This document shows positions 1-8,096 of a stretch of 40,535 bases of DNA, piece after piece. The stretch comes from Vibrio crassostreae 9ZC13 (lineage in GTDB: Bacteria; Pseudomonadota; Gammaproteobacteria; Enterobacterales; Vibrionaceae). Numbering within the stretch: position 1 is the first letter of the stretch; each line of letters begins with the position of its first letter. Made by a program: the position numbers and the translations under genes. The stretch spans positions 39,368 through 79,902 of the forward strand of contig NZ_AJYZ02000042.1 of assembly GCF_000272045.2 (NCBI RefSeq), given 5' to 3'. The notes below the pieces were generated by a model that searched no databases, was not told where the DNA came from, and saw only the letters and a program-made list of their open reading frames with translations.

Positions 1-523
1 CACCTTCTTGCGCTAATTGATACATTTGGAATGCAGCGCTTTCGGTGTACTTCGCCGCTTGCCACTGTGTTTTGGCTTCATCACGCTTCTGCTCGGCAAC
101 CACACCATCGTTGTAAAGGTTGTTTACACGTTGGTAGGTTTTGTCCATCAGATCGGCAGCTGCTTTGGCTTTCAACCATTGGTCTTTAGCCGCTTGGATC
201 TGTTGAGTACGCGCGCCATTCTCTGCTTCTTGTGCTAATGCACCAGCGGCTTTCTGACCAGCTTTTGCTTGCTCTAGCTTCGCATCAATCTCAGGGCTTA
301 GTAGAGAGAAGATCAATTCGCCTTTTTCAACCGAATCGCCTTTGCGCACGAATATTTCATCAATTCTGCCAGGTACTTTCGATGAGATGCTGTATTGCTG
401 CGCATCGATTTGACCTTGAAGCTTAACCGGCTGAGGTTGATAAGCTTGATAGAAACTGTATCCGACCCAGCCAATAACGCCGATACCAACTAAAGATAGA
501 AGAAGGGGCTTAATAGGTTTCAT
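1..523 (-). CDS. HlyD-family efflux periplasmic adaptor, C-terminus outside window
   Basis: Membrane-fusion (adaptor) subunit of a tripartite export system, expected to link an inner-membrane transporter to a TolC-like channel. About 174 N-terminal residues are visible. A membrane anchor covers roughly residues 5-25 (KPLLLSLVGIGVIGWVGY). It is followed by a biotinyl-lipoyl-like half (QGQIDAQQYSISSKVPGRI, then VRKGDSVEKGELIFSL) and the beginning of an alpha-helical hairpin rich in Ala, Gln and Glu. This is the usual order in the HlyD/EmrA/YbhG group. The ATG lies 3 bp after the TAA of the upstream TolC-like gene, so the two are almost certainly cotranscribed. The transporter partner would lie beyond the left edge. 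Whether it is ABC or MFS type cannot be told from here. Confidence 0.9.
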   Translation of the reverse strand, partial: MKPIKPLLLSLVGIGVIGWVGYSFYQAYQPQPVKLQGQIDAQQYSISSKVPGRIDEIFVRKGDSVEKGELIFSLLSPEIDAKLEQAKAGQKAAGALAQEAENGARTQQIQAAKDQWLKAKAAADLMDKTYQRVNNLYNDGVVAEQKRDEAKTQWQAAKYTESAAFQMYQLAQEG

Positions 524-526
524 GAA

Positions 527-1966
527 TTATCCTTTTGACTGGCTAACGGTGTCTGTTTTTGAGTCGAAATCAGACGGAACAGAGGAGGTTAAGTAACTGG
601 AGTAAGCATTCATTTCGCTGGTTAGCGCTAACAGCTTGTTGAGAGAGATTAGGTATTTGAAGCGAGCAGCAGATTGCTGGGTTTTAATGCTCGCAAGATA
701 AAGCTCGGCATCAACCACTTCTAATGAGTTAGATAACCCTTGTGTGAAGGCTTTTTTACGAAGTAATAGGTTTTCCTGAGCTAAAGACAAGCTCGAGTTT
801 AGGCCTTGAACCTCTTCAATCGCTTGGTTTGCTTCAAGGTAAGTCTTTTGTACCAACACGGTTAAGTCTTGCTTAGCTTGTGACTTAAGGAATTGAACCT
901 GTGATACGGCACTGTGAGCCGCAGCGACTTTGTCGGAACGGCCAGAGGTATCAAGCAGTGGCACATTCACACCAATGCCAACCAACCAATCGGGTTTCAT
1001 TTCACTGGCTAGAGAGTCATCTTCATACAGGCTGTAATCACCATAAAGGTAAACCTCTGGGTAGTATTTACCTTTCTCGGCTTTAATTAAGCTGCTTGCT
1101 TGTTTCTCTTTTGCATCAAGAATCTTAAGGCCGGGGTAGGTCATGAGTGTCTGGTCAATGAACACGTCCATATGAGGCAGGTTCTTATTGATAAACAGTT
1201 GTTCAGAGGGTTCTACACTTTCATTTTGACCAAGGATTTGGGTCAACGCCAATTGCGCAATTTTAAGATCGTTCTGAGCTTTCGTGCGCTCTACAATCGC
1301 TTTATCTAAAGAAGCATCGGCTTGTAGGCGTTCTACTCGGGCGATTTGTCCTTGCTGTTCAAGCTTGATGGCGAAATCACGATGCTGAGTTAAGCCTGCT
1401 TCAACGGCTTGACGCGTTCTCACCACGTCTTCCGCTAAGATCACCGAGAAGTAATACTTACTTAAGTCTTCGTAGCGAGCTTGTTTCTCCATCAACAGTT
1501 GGCTTTGCGCTTCTTCGCTTTTACCTTCAGCCGCATTTTGCGCAGCGGTTATTCGACCACCAGTGAAGATAGGCCACACAGCACGAATGGAAGAGCTAAA
1601 GATGTCTTGTTCGGTAATCGTTGAGGTAACGCCACCAACTAGAGGGCGCAAAATCGCGGATATAGCAGGGTTTACTCCACTCAAGCTATCTGAAAACTGT
1701 TCACCATTAATCGTCACATCACTATCAAGGTGCGTGTAGTTAGCCCCTAAGGTAATAGAAGGAAGATTGAGGCTACTTGTTGAGTTCTGAAGGTGTTGAT
1801 AACGTTCAACGTTGGCTTGTTGAGCCGCAAGAGAGTTGTTGTTCTCTTGGAGAATTTGCCACGCTTCAGAAAAAGTGAGCGGAGCTGCATAGCCTGGCGA
1901 AGCCATAGTGCCGAGAAGCATACTGGCGATCGCAAGGTATCGGAATTTTGGTTTGGTCATCTGCAT
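527..1966 (-). CDS. TolC-family outer-membrane efflux protein
   Basis: Outer-membrane channel of a tripartite efflux or secretion system, 479 residues, a normal length for the family. A signal peptide is visible (hydrophobic core then SPGYAAP, cleavage near residue 28). The mature part shows the two-fold repeated helical pattern of TolC proteins: LTFSEAWQILQENN opens the first repeat and a second repeat begins near residue 265. VGIGVNVPLLDTSGR is the characteristic beta segment before the second long helical region. The gene is followed after 3 bp by the HlyD-type adaptor, so the pair form one transport operon. Start choice is between ATG 1966 and the in-frame ATG at 1960 (MTKPK); neither has a strong Shine-Dalgarno. 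The substrate is unknown. It is distinct from the second TolC-family gene at 37278-38612. Confidence 0.9.
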   Translation of the reverse strand: MQMTKPKFRYLAIASMLLGTMASPGYAAPLTFSEAWQILQENNNSLAAQQANVERYQHLQNSTSSLNLPSITLGANYTHLDSDVTINGEQFSDSLSGVNPAISAILRPLVGGVTSTITEQDIFSSSIRAVWPIFTGGRITAAQNAAEGKSEEAQSQLLMEKQARYEDLSKYYFSVILAEDVVRTRQAVEAGLTQHRDFAIKLEQQGQIARVERLQADASLDKAIVERTKAQNDLKIAQLALTQILGQNESVEPSEQLFINKNLPHMDVFIDQTLMTYPGLKILDAKEKQASSLIKAEKGKYYPEVYLYGDYSLYEDDSLASEMKPDWLVGIGVNVPLLDTSGRSDKVAAAHSAVSQVQFLKSQAKQDLTVLVQKTYLEANQAIEEVQGLNSSLSLAQENLLLRKKAFTQGLSNSLEVVDAELYLASIKTQQSAARFKYLISLNKLLALTSEMNAYSSYLTSSVPSDFDSKTDTVSQSKG

Positions 1967-1975
1967 TAAATACCA

Positions 1976-1995
1976 ATTAGAGTATTAACTCTAAT
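1976..1995. promoter_or_regulatory. Inverted repeat, candidate operator of the TolC/HlyD operon
   Basis: The sequence ATTAGAGTATTAACTCTAAT is a perfect 8-bp inverted repeat with a 4-bp centre. It lies 10 bp upstream of the TolC-like start codon. Size and placement suit a dimeric repressor or activator of the TetR, MarR or MerR kind, which often control efflux operons. No regulator gene is adjacent inside the window, so the partner is unknown. Confidence 0.45.
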
Positions 1996-2114
1996 GTTAA
2001 CAGGGCGATAGTCATTTGTCTTGAATAGATTGTCTCATATGAATAGAAATTTTCATAACTCGTTAATCAAGTGTAAATAAGATTGAGTGACGTGAATATC
2101 AAAGATAAATGAAA

Positions 2115-2146
2115 CTTAAAAAGCACGCATAAGCGTGCTCTTTAAG
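2115..2146 (-). terminator. Rho-independent terminator of the small ORF 2182-2409
   Basis: Long hairpin with arms around AGCACGC and GCGTGCT and a TAAT-type loop, flanked by complementary A and T tracts. On the minus strand the stem is followed by TTTTTAAG, a usable U-tract. It would stop transcription from 2182-2409 before the TolC promoter. The complementary flanks could let it act in both directions. Confidence 0.7.
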
Positions 2147-2181
2147 TTCAGTATAGAAGTGTTTTTACAAAATGAAGTGGC

Positions 2182-2409
2182 TTATTTAAAGCTAGGACAA
2201 TGGTGATCGGCGCGCCATACCAATTGTCTTGAACCTTGCATTGTTTGTAATAAATCTCTCCCTGACATTTGCGGGAATGCTAACAATACCTTGAGATCGA
2301 GTGGGGAGGTGCCATCTTTCTCATAGGCTCTTACGTGAGTAAAAGTCGATTGTAAGTGTTTGAACAGCATAGTCTTAGTAAGACAAATTCCAAAGTTATC
2401 GCGTTTCAT
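2182..2409 (-). CDS. Small hypothetical protein, 75 aa
   Basis: I do not recognise this protein. It is 75 residues, soluble looking, without signal peptide or membrane segment, slightly basic, with three cysteines or histidine clusters (HVRAYE, ADHHCPSFK at the C-terminus). Support for it being real: the ATG is preceded by AAAAGGAAACAAGG on the minus strand, a plausible ribosome-binding site, and a strong hairpin terminator lies about 35 bp after the stop. Nothing overlaps it on the other strand except a weak antisense ORF. A function cannot be assigned, and a chance ORF is still possible. Confidence 0.5.
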   Translation of the reverse strand: MKRDNFGICLTKTMLFKHLQSTFTHVRAYEKDGTSPLDLKVLLAFPQMSGRDLLQTMQGSRQLVWRADHHCPSFK

Positions 2410-3027
2410 TGCCTTGTTTCCTTTTCAACAATGTTTATACGTTATGTTTGTTATCCTGTTTCTATTGGACGTTGCCACTGATCGATACTTCCTGCTCATC
2501 AATGTTTTATTATTGGGCGCTGATTTGATCAGGCGCCTCTTGATTGTCATGCTGGCCAGTAGTGTAAATAAGGATGTGTGAATGAGGTTAGATAGATAAC
2601 CTGTTTGTTCAGCAACCGTAGCGGCGAGCGTGCAATTTTTAGTTATAGATACGTCCAGCGAGCGAAGGGTTGTTGCTATTTTGTTAATCGAAGTTTCGAT
2701 TCAAAGCGCGGTCTGAAAATCATGACCTATGGCTTAGCAACAATAAACTTCTTCATATGCAACCATTATAATTGTATTTATTTTAAACAACCTAAAAAAC
2801 ACCTAAAAGCTTAGTGATCTAGCTCAATATTTATTCGTTTATTTTGGTTTTTAAGCTAATCAGTCCTAAAAATGAACGATTAATCGAGATGAACAACGTA
2901 AAGGATTATCAATTAACAATCTGCTCAATTATTTAGTTGAGTAGCAGTCACAAATTCACGTCCCTAGAAAGGTCATGCGATTAACTTGGTGTTAACATTG
3001 ATCGTCTAACACTAGGGACGGTGGAAT
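2410..3027. other. Intergenic region before the two-component operon
   Basis: About 620 bp with no convincing gene. The right half is AT-rich and must hold the promoter of the sensor-kinase operon. It contains a short inverted repeat CTCAA-N8-TTGAG at 2924-2941. It also contains a dyad whose left arm CGTCCCTAG (2959-2967) pairs with CTAGGGACG (3012-3020), just before the kinase start. Several short ORFs exist but have no family signature or good ribosome-binding site. Confidence 0.5.
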
Positions 3028-4680
3028 ATGAAATGGAGCAGTATCAGTTTCCGTAAAAGGTTACTGATTATCATGACGGTCACTGGCCTCGTTGAACTTT
3101 TGATTCTTGCAGCGGCTGGTTTTTACTACATCAAACAATCTCAAGAACAAGAGATGGGTTTGAAAGCGTTAGGTGTTGCTGAATTTCTATCTGAATCGCC
3201 ACTTGTCACCAGCATTATTCAAGAAAATGGAACGTTGGACCCTAATGGCGCTCCCTACGTTTTGTCTGAAAAAACCCAAGTTAAATTTCGTAACCTTACT
3301 CAGCTCATTGGCGCGGCGTTTATCGTTGTTGGAGATGATAAAGGTATCCGCCTGATTCACCCTTACGATGACAGGCTCGGCAAACCCATGCGTGGTGGCG
3401 ATAACCAAAAAGCATTGGTATTGGGCGAGTCTTATGTGTCGACAGCCAAAGGATCGCTGGGTTTTTCAGTTCGTGGTAAATCCGCGGTAAAAGACACCCA
3501 AGGTACCGTTATTGGTGTGGTGTCAGTTGGTTACTTATTGGATTCGTTGCAAGATCGAATCGAACCTTACTTAGCCTTTTTGATTGTGATGGCGTTGCTG
3601 GTGGTTGCGGTCAACGCTTTGATTTCGAGTTATGTATCTCGCCGTTTTCAACGCGCTATTTTGGGCTTTGAGCCTGAAGAGATAGGCCGGTTGTATGTTG
3701 AGCTAGATGTAACCATGAGTACCGTGAAAGAGGGCATTCTGAGCATCGATAAGCACGGCATTTTACGTTCAATTAATAAGAGTGCCTGCGATATTTTATC
3801 GATAGACAGGGATAAAGCACTCAATCAACAGCGCCTTTCTGATGTATTGCCAGGCAGTGATTTAGAACAACTGCTATCAACCGGCGACACCGACCACGAT
3901 GTTGAGTTGTATTTAAACAATAAGCGAATCATTGCTAACCGAAGCCCGATTATAGTGGCAGGTGAGGTGGTCGGGGCGGTATCGAGTTTCCGATTACGAG
4001 ATGAAATCAACGATTTAACAGACCAGCTCTCACAAACCAAAGAATATGCTGATCTACTGCGTTCACAAACCCACGAGCATCAAAACAAGCTTAACACTAT
4101 TAGTGGCTTGATTCAGATGGGCGAGTTGGATTCTGTTCAACAATTGATTGGTCAAGAAACCGCTCATTACCAGAGCTTAATTGAGTTCTTAAGAGAGACG
4201 GTGAAAGACCCTCTTATTGCAGGCATGCTTTTAGGCAAAACAGAGCGAGCTCGAGAGATTGGGTTAGAGCTTAAAGTGGAAGAGGGATCAAGGCTTGAAG
4301 CTCTGCCTAGCTGGTTAAACGCGGGTGACGTTGTCACAATTCTTGGCAACCTGATTGATAACGCCTTTGACGCCACCATGACGGCGATTAAGCAAGAGGG
4401 TCAAATTGCGCCAGCGCGTCGGGTTATTGAAGTTTCAATCAGTGATTTTGGTAATGAAATTATCGTAGAAGTAGAAGACAAAGGGTGCGGTTTGCCGAAA
4501 GAGTTGGCGACCAAAGCACTCACCGAAAAAGGCGTATCGAGCAAAGCGAAGCAAAATCGTGGTGTGGGTTTGTATCTGATAAAGCAGCTGGCAGACCGAT
4601 ATCAAGGGCAGCTTGAAATGGTCGACAACCACGATTTTGGCACGCGAATGACGGTTTATCTGCCAAAAGAAGAACAATAA
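3028..4680 (+). CDS. Sensor histidine kinase of the DcuS/CitA/DpiB family
   Basis: Membrane sensor kinase for extracellular di- or tricarboxylates, 550 residues. Order of parts: TM1 (about 12-34); periplasmic Cache/PASC sensor (about 40-175) with the family pattern LIHPYDDRLGKPMRGGD and GVVSVGYL; TM2 (about 180-200); cytoplasmic PAS domain (about 220-310); a CitA/SpoB-type phosphoacceptor helix with THEHQNKLNTISGL (His in the H-box); and an ATPase domain with N-box GNLIDNAFDA, G1 EDKGCGLP and G2 GVGLYLIKQL. All kinase motifs look intact. It is followed after 66 bp by its response regulator. The family regulates citrate, malate or fumarate transport. The nearest plausible target here is the tctCBA transporter about 6 kb further on. 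The exact ligand is not predictable. Confidence 0.92.
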   Translation: MKWSSISFRKRLLIIMTVTGLVELLILAAAGFYYIKQSQEQEMGLKALGVAEFLSESPLVTSIIQENGTLDPNGAPYVLSEKTQVKFRNLTQLIGAAFIVVGDDKGIRLIHPYDDRLGKPMRGGDNQKALVLGESYVSTAKGSLGFSVRGKSAVKDTQGTVIGVVSVGYLLDSLQDRIEPYLAFLIVMALLVVAVNALISSYVSRRFQRAILGFEPEEIGRLYVELDVTMSTVKEGILSIDKHGILRSINKSACDILSIDRDKALNQQRLSDVLPGSDLEQLLSTGDTDHDVELYLNNKRIIANRSPIIVAGEVVGAVSSFRLRDEINDLTDQLSQTKEYADLLRSQTHEHQNKLNTISGLIQMGELDSVQQLIGQETAHYQSLIEFLRETVKDPLIAGMLLGKTERAREIGLELKVEEGSRLEALPSWLNAGDVVTILGNLIDNAFDATMTAIKQEGQIAPARRVIEVSISDFGNEIIVEVEDKGCGLPKELATKALTEKGVSSKAKQNRGVGLYLIKQLADRYQGQLEMVDNHDFGTRMTVYLPKEEQ

Positions 4681-4685
4681 TTAAG

Positions 4686-4714
4686 CACGAAACGATCTTG
4701 CGAAGATCATCGTG
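4686..4714 (+). other. Hairpin in the kinase/regulator gap
   Basis: An imperfect hairpin: CACGA and GATCTT pair with AAGATC and TCGTG around a GCG loop, between the kinase stop and the regulator start. It has no U-tract, so it is more likely an mRNA stability or translation element than a terminator. Confidence 0.4.
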
Positions 4715-4746
4715 ACGGAAAAAGCATGGTTAAAGGAAGAACATAA

Positions 4747-5442
4747 ATGAACGCAATCACGAGAGTCATGGTCATTGAAGATGATATTGCGATTGCAGAG
4801 CTACACCATCGTTATTTAGAACAGATGGGTGGCTTTGACGTGGTCGGCATTGCCACCACACAGTCTGAAGCGCTCATGCAACTGGACATCTTAAAACCTG
4901 ATTTGGTGTTATTGGATGTGTATCTGCCGGACGGGTGTGGGCTCGATATTCTTAATCACGTAAGAGGGAGCAATCAAGGCTGCGACGTTATCTTGATTAC
5001 TGCTGCTCGGGATGTCGATACGCTGCAGCAAGCAATGCGTGGTGGGGTGGTCGATTATCTATTGAAACCAGTAATGTTCCCTCGTTTGGAAGCGGCACTG
5101 AAAAAGTATCAATCTCAACAACAAGAGTTTGAAAGTGTGTCGGATTTGAATCAAGGTTTGGTTGATAAGATGCTGCAAGCCAATGCCAAAGCGGACTCTG
5201 GAAAAGTATCCACCTTACCCAAAGGCATTGATGGCGTAACGTTGGATAAGATCAGAGCCATTTTTCAGCAAGCTGATGCCGTTAATATTACCGCCGATGA
5301 AGCCGGAGAACGAATTGGTGCTAGCCGAACCACCGCCAGACGCTATTTAGAATTTTTGATTACCACTGGTGAGTTAGTCGCAGACTTAAATTACGGTACC
5401 GTAGGTCGCCCGGAGCGCTGCTACAACAAAGCGCAAAGATAA
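4747..5442 (+). CDS. Response regulator of the CitB/DpiA/DcuR family
   Basis: Cytoplasmic DNA-binding response regulator, 231 residues, partner of the kinase just upstream. The N-terminal receiver domain (about 5-120) has the acidic pair EDD at 11-13, the phospho-acceptor Asp57 in LVLLDVYLPD, the conserved Thr in LITAA (about 85) and Lys107 in YLLKPV. The C-terminal part (about 165-228) carries a helix-turn-helix typical of the CitB group (NITADEAGERIGASRTTARRYL) and the family ending YGTVGRPERCY. The family activates carboxylate transport and metabolism genes. A ribosome-binding site (AGGAAG) precedes the ATG. No target gene is directly adjacent; the next gene is zwf. Confidence 0.92.
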   Translation: MNAITRVMVIEDDIAIAELHHRYLEQMGGFDVVGIATTQSEALMQLDILKPDLVLLDVYLPDGCGLDILNHVRGSNQGCDVILITAARDVDTLQQAMRGGVVDYLLKPVMFPRLEAALKKYQSQQQEFESVSDLNQGLVDKMLQANAKADSGKVSTLPKGIDGVTLDKIRAIFQQADAVNITADEAGERIGASRTTARRYLEFLITTGELVADLNYGTVGRPERCYNKAQR

Positions 5443-5466
5443 ACACGACACCATCAAAATAAATAT

Positions 5467-5502
5467 AAAGCCAGTTGAATAAGCTGGTTTTACCTTTTTC
5501 TC
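5467..5502 (+). terminator. Probable terminator after the response regulator
   Basis: AAAGCCAG pairs with CTGGTTTT (one wobble) around a 9-nt loop, followed by a pyrimidine-rich tail with a T5 run. The stem is weak, but the position, about 25 bp after the stop codon, suits an intrinsic terminator. Confidence 0.45.
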
Positions 5503-5659
5503 CCTTTCCTATTGCTCACTCCACCGACCAGATACCGTTCTTTCTTGACTACACTGTTTGAGAATGCCGATTTGCTTCTCCCTCGGGTCAAATGAACGGA
5601 ACTATCGATTAGAATTTGTTCGAAATGAGTCAATATTTAATCGATTGCTTTCACAGTGG

Positions 5660-5673
5660 TTGATGTAAATCAA
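5660..5673. promoter_or_regulatory. FNR/CRP-type box upstream of zwf
   Basis: TTGATGTAAATCAA matches the FNR consensus TTGAT-N4-ATCAA at all ten defined positions. It lies 180 bp upstream of the chosen zwf start, with no other gene nearby in that direction, so the zwf-pgl-gnd operon is the natural target. Activation or repression cannot be decided without the transcription start. Confidence 0.55.
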
Positions 5674-5852
5674 ATAGTCATAGACAATACTGTCCCGAAT
5701 AGAGGTGATAGCTTTCACCCTCGTTTACCAAACGCATTCTCAAATTTAATAGGCGCTTACTATTGATGTAATAGTTAAGACCTATTATCTATTTTTGTAT
5801 GTCGCTGATACCTTTGGCGAATACTAAAAACCTTGTTTTTATAGGAAAGATG

Positions 5853-7355
5853 ATGGTAATACCTGAAAACAGCAGCATCGTTATTTTTGGTGCGTCGGGA
5901 GATCTAACTTATCGTAAGTTAATTCCTGCTTTATACCACCTGTATGCTAGCAATCAACTTCCTGAATCCTTTGCGATTCTTGGAGTGAGCCGTACTGAGT
6001 ACAGCGACGAGTCTTACCGTGAGAAGCTGAAGAAGTCTCTTCAGGAAATGGAAAAAACTGAACCAGAGACGCTAAATGCATTCATTGAGCATTTGCATTA
6101 CCAGGCGATCAACACTTCAGATGTAGACGACTACGCTCGTTTAGCACAACGTCTAGATAATCTTGAGCAAGACTACCAATTCGAAAACCATAACACACTG
6201 TTCTATTTGGCAACGCCGCCAAGTTTATATGGTGTGATCCCAGCAAACCTTGCTGCGCATGGCCTGAACGATGAGAAGAACGGCTGGCGTCGTCTTATCA
6301 TTGAGAAGCCATTTGGTTACGACCTAGCATCTGCTCAGGCGTTGGATGAAGAGATCCATCATCACTTCCAAGAACACCAGATCTACCGTATCGACCATTA
6401 CCTTGGTAAAGAAACGGTACAAAACCTTCTAGTGCTTCGTTTCTCAAACGCGATGTTTGAACCACTGTGGAATCGTAATTTCATTGATTACGTTGAAATC
6501 ACGGGTGCTGAGTTCCTAGGCGTTGAAGAACGTGGCGGATACTACGACAGCTCTGGGGCTGTGCGCGACATGTTCCAAAACCATCTGCTACAAGTACTAG
6601 CAATGGTAGGCATGGAGCCGCCAGCTCAAATCAATGCGGATTCTATTCGTGACGAAGTGGTTAAAGTCCTTCAGTGTCTAAAACCACTAGAAGAAGATGA
6701 TCTGCGTAAAGACTTGGTCCTAGGTCAATACACAGCATCAGACGTTCGCGGCCAGCAATTGTTAGGTTATCGTGAAGAACCAGGTGTTGCGGATGACTCT
6801 CGTACTGAAACTTACATCGGCTTGAAAGCTCACATCAATAACTGGCGTTGGAATGGTGTTCCTTTCTACGTACGTACTGGTAAACGTTTACCTACACGTG
6901 TAACTGAAATCGTGATTCACTTTAAGAACACACCACATCCAGTATTTGGCCAAGATGCACCAGAGAACAAACTGATTATCCGTATCCAACCGGATGAAGG
7001 TATCCAGATGAGCTTTGGTTTGAAAGAACCTGGTGCAGGCTTTAAGGCAAAAGAAGTCAAGATGAACTTCTCTTACTCTGACTTGCCTGAAACTCAAATG
7101 CTAACGGCTTATGAGCGTCTGCTTCTTGATGCGTTAAACGGTGACGCAACTCTGTTTGCACGTACTGATGCGGTAGAAGCATGTTGGAAATACGTTCAAC
7201 CAATCTTAGACTTCAAACAAGATCCTCAAGCACTGTTTGGCTATGCTTGTGGTACTTGGGGCCCACAGGAGGCGGATGAGCTTCTGCAACGTGATGGCCG
7301 AGCATGGCGTTTCCCATGCAAAAACTTAACAGACACGGATTACTGCGAATTATGA
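5853..7355 (+). CDS. zwf: Glucose-6-phosphate 1-dehydrogenase
   Basis: Oxidises glucose 6-phosphate to 6-phosphogluconolactone with NADP, the first step of the oxidative pentose phosphate pathway (also feeding Entner-Doudoroff). 500 residues, the normal family length. Visible motifs: nucleotide-binding GASGDL at 13-18, EKPFG at 151-155 and the substrate/catalytic signature RIDHYLGKE at 179-187. The reading frame is open from an ATG at 5799, but AGGA at 5843-5846 is well spaced from the ATG at 5853. Starting there gives MVIPENSS, the start I expect for Vibrio Zwf. The ATG at 5850 is the other close candidate. The stop overlaps the pgl start by 4 bp (ATGA), so the two are translationally coupled. 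The FNR-type box upstream suggests oxygen or redox control. Confidence 0.97.
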   Translation: MVIPENSSIVIFGASGDLTYRKLIPALYHLYASNQLPESFAILGVSRTEYSDESYREKLKKSLQEMEKTEPETLNAFIEHLHYQAINTSDVDDYARLAQRLDNLEQDYQFENHNTLFYLATPPSLYGVIPANLAAHGLNDEKNGWRRLIIEKPFGYDLASAQALDEEIHHHFQEHQIYRIDHYLGKETVQNLLVLRFSNAMFEPLWNRNFIDYVEITGAEFLGVEERGGYYDSSGAVRDMFQNHLLQVLAMVGMEPPAQINADSIRDEVVKVLQCLKPLEEDDLRKDLVLGQYTASDVRGQQLLGYREEPGVADDSRTETYIGLKAHINNWRWNGVPFYVRTGKRLPTRVTEIVIHFKNTPHPVFGQDAPENKLIIRIQPDEGIQMSFGLKEPGAGFKAKEVKMNFSYSDLPETQMLTAYERLLLDALNGDATLFARTDAVEACWKYVQPILDFKQDPQALFGYACGTWGPQEADELLQRDGRAWRFPCKNLTDTDYCEL

Positions 7356-8068
7356 TCAATCACAAGATCTTTGCAACGCCAGAATTGGTCGTTGAAAACC
7401 TAGCAAACGAAATGAAAGCTTACAGTGAACAGGGCAGACCTGTTCATATTTCATTGTCGGGCGGCAGCACGCCAAAAATGCTCTTTAAGCTGTTAGCTCA
7501 AGCACCATACGCAGAAGGTATTCAATGGAATAACCTTCATTTTTGGTGGGGCGATGAACGTTGCGTGGCACCAGATGACGCTGAAAGCAACTTCGGTGAA
7601 GCGAATGCGTTACTGTTTTCGAACGTGAACCTTCCGGCAGAGAATATCCACCGCATCCGTGGTGAAGATGAGCCTAACGCTGAAGCCGAGCGCTTTGCTA
7701 AAGAAATGGCTGATGTGATTCCTTGTGAAAACGGCACGCCTATTTTCGATTGGATTCTGTTAGGTGTTGGTGCCGATGGCCACACAGCTTCGCTATTTCC
7801 GGGTGTAACTGATTACCAAGACGAGAGACTCTCTCTATTAGCTTCTCATCCTGAGTCCGGTCAAACCCGAGTTTCTAAAACGGCAAAAGTTTTAGAAGCA
7901 GCAAAACGAATCAGTTTCCTAGTACTGGGTGCAGGTAAAGTTGAGATCGTTAAAGAAATTCATACAACTCCTGCTTCAGAATTGCCTTATCCGGCAGCGA
8001 AAATCCAGTCTAAAGCTGGCGAAACAGAGTGGTTCCTAGATTCAAGTGCAGCAAGTGCTATCGCATAA
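7352..8068 (+). CDS. pgl: 6-phosphogluconolactonase
   Basis: Hydrolyses 6-phosphogluconolactone to 6-phosphogluconate, second step of the oxidative pentose phosphate branch; cytoplasmic. 238 residues from this start, typical for the DevB-type family. Motifs: SLSGGSTP at 34-41, WGDER near 66-70 and the signature GVGADGHTASLFP near 138-150. The frame is open further upstream to 7304, inside zwf, but the ATG in the ATGA overlap with the zwf stop gives the usual N-terminus (MINHKIF). Tight coupling between zwf and gnd fits one metabolic operon. Confidence 0.96.
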   Translation: MINHKIFATPELVVENLANEMKAYSEQGRPVHISLSGGSTPKMLFKLLAQAPYAEGIQWNNLHFWWGDERCVAPDDAESNFGEANALLFSNVNLPAENIHRIRGEDEPNAEAERFAKEMADVIPCENGTPIFDWILLGVGADGHTASLFPGVTDYQDERLSLLASHPESGQTRVSKTAKVLEAAKRISFLVLGAGKVEIVKEIHTTPASELPYPAAKIQSKAGETEWFLDSSAASAIA

Positions 8069-8096
8069 GTGCGAATAGCCGCAAGGAGATAAAATA

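Larger units (their letters stand above)
5443..5852. other. Intergenic region upstream of zwf
   Basis: About 410 bp without a gene. It holds the weak terminator of the two-component operon near its left end, a perfect FNR-type box at 5660-5673 and an AT-rich stretch before zwf that probably contains the promoter. An upstream in-frame ATG at 5799 could extend zwf, but see the zwf entry. Confidence 0.5.

Noticed and set aside
2600..2760. tRNA or small RNA gene
   Set aside because: A TTCGATTC-like string occurs near 2694, but no acceptor, D or anticodon stems could be arranged around it.
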